Shown: piece by piece, positions 5,779 through 5,798 of the stretch
Position numbering within the stretch: the stretch's first letter is position 1
Layout: every line of letters begins with the position of its first letter
Origin: Bryobacterales bacterium
Lineage (GTDB): Bacteria; Acidobacteriota; Terriglobia; Bryobacterales; Bryobacteraceae
Assembly: GCA_009697495.1 (NCBI GenBank)
Contig: SHUN01000225.1
Coordinates: 1-5,798 of the forward strand
Length of the DNA stretch: 5,798 nt
Direction: 5' to 3'
Program-made: the position numbers and the translations under genes
Notes under the pieces: model-generated
Told to the model about the DNA's origin: nothing
Seen by the model: the letters and a program-made list of their open reading frames with translations, nothing else
Databases searched by the model: none

Positions 5779-5798
5779 ACCAAGCACCATACCATGCA

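Noticed and set aside
5493..5795. A 100-codon minus-strand frame over the antitoxin
   Set aside because: It is the shifted frame of the RHH antitoxin. Only the 5509-5778 frame carries the KITVTLP strand and the expected overlap with the toxin start.

Overview
This window looks like chromosomal DNA from a GC-rich bacterium, most likely an acidobacterium (Bryobacterales/Solibacter-like). The grounds are the EF-G paralogue, whose motifs (GHLHSGKTS, TDFDEEE, DTPGF) match an EF-G-like type I associate with Acidobacteriota, and an intergenic inverted repeat of the GAGCCGCGAnCGTCAG kind that I recall from such genomes. This assignment rests on memory of the families, not on a search.

Layout: positions 2-154 hold the last 51 codons of an unidentified plus-strand gene. 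It converges on a minus-strand group across 48 bp that contain a terminator-like hairpin. Everything else is read on the minus strand, so in transcription order from the right edge: (1) a ribbon-helix-helix antitoxin (vapB-like, 5509-5778); (2) a VapC-type PIN toxin overlapping it by GTGA and broken by a one-base deletion near 5445-5449; (3) a 291-bp gap rich in inverted repeats; (4) a complete 698-residue EF-G paralogue (2748-4844) with a strong ribosome binding site; (5) a 179-bp gap with a large imperfect hairpin and an A/T-rich pocket; (6) an exported MltD-like lytic transglycosylase with a LysM domain and a basic C-terminal tail (880-2568); (7) overlapping it by ATGA, a low-complexity protein with an acidic N-terminus and four 29-residue Lys/Ala/Pro repeats (203-883).

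Working together: the transglycosylase and the Lys/Ala/Pro protein are translationally linked and probably one operon. VapBC would be a toxin-antitoxin pair, but the toxin reading frame is interrupted, so only the antitoxin appears intact. The EF-G paralogue keeps the domain IV tip used in translocation but lacks the usual catalytic His of the DTPGH motif. I see no tRNA, rRNA, CRISPR array, insertion sequence or phage gene. No clearly new multi-gene system is evident. The most unusual items are the broken PIN toxin, the tandem-repeat protein coupled to a murein hydrolase, the non-canonical GTPase and the nested inverted repeat.
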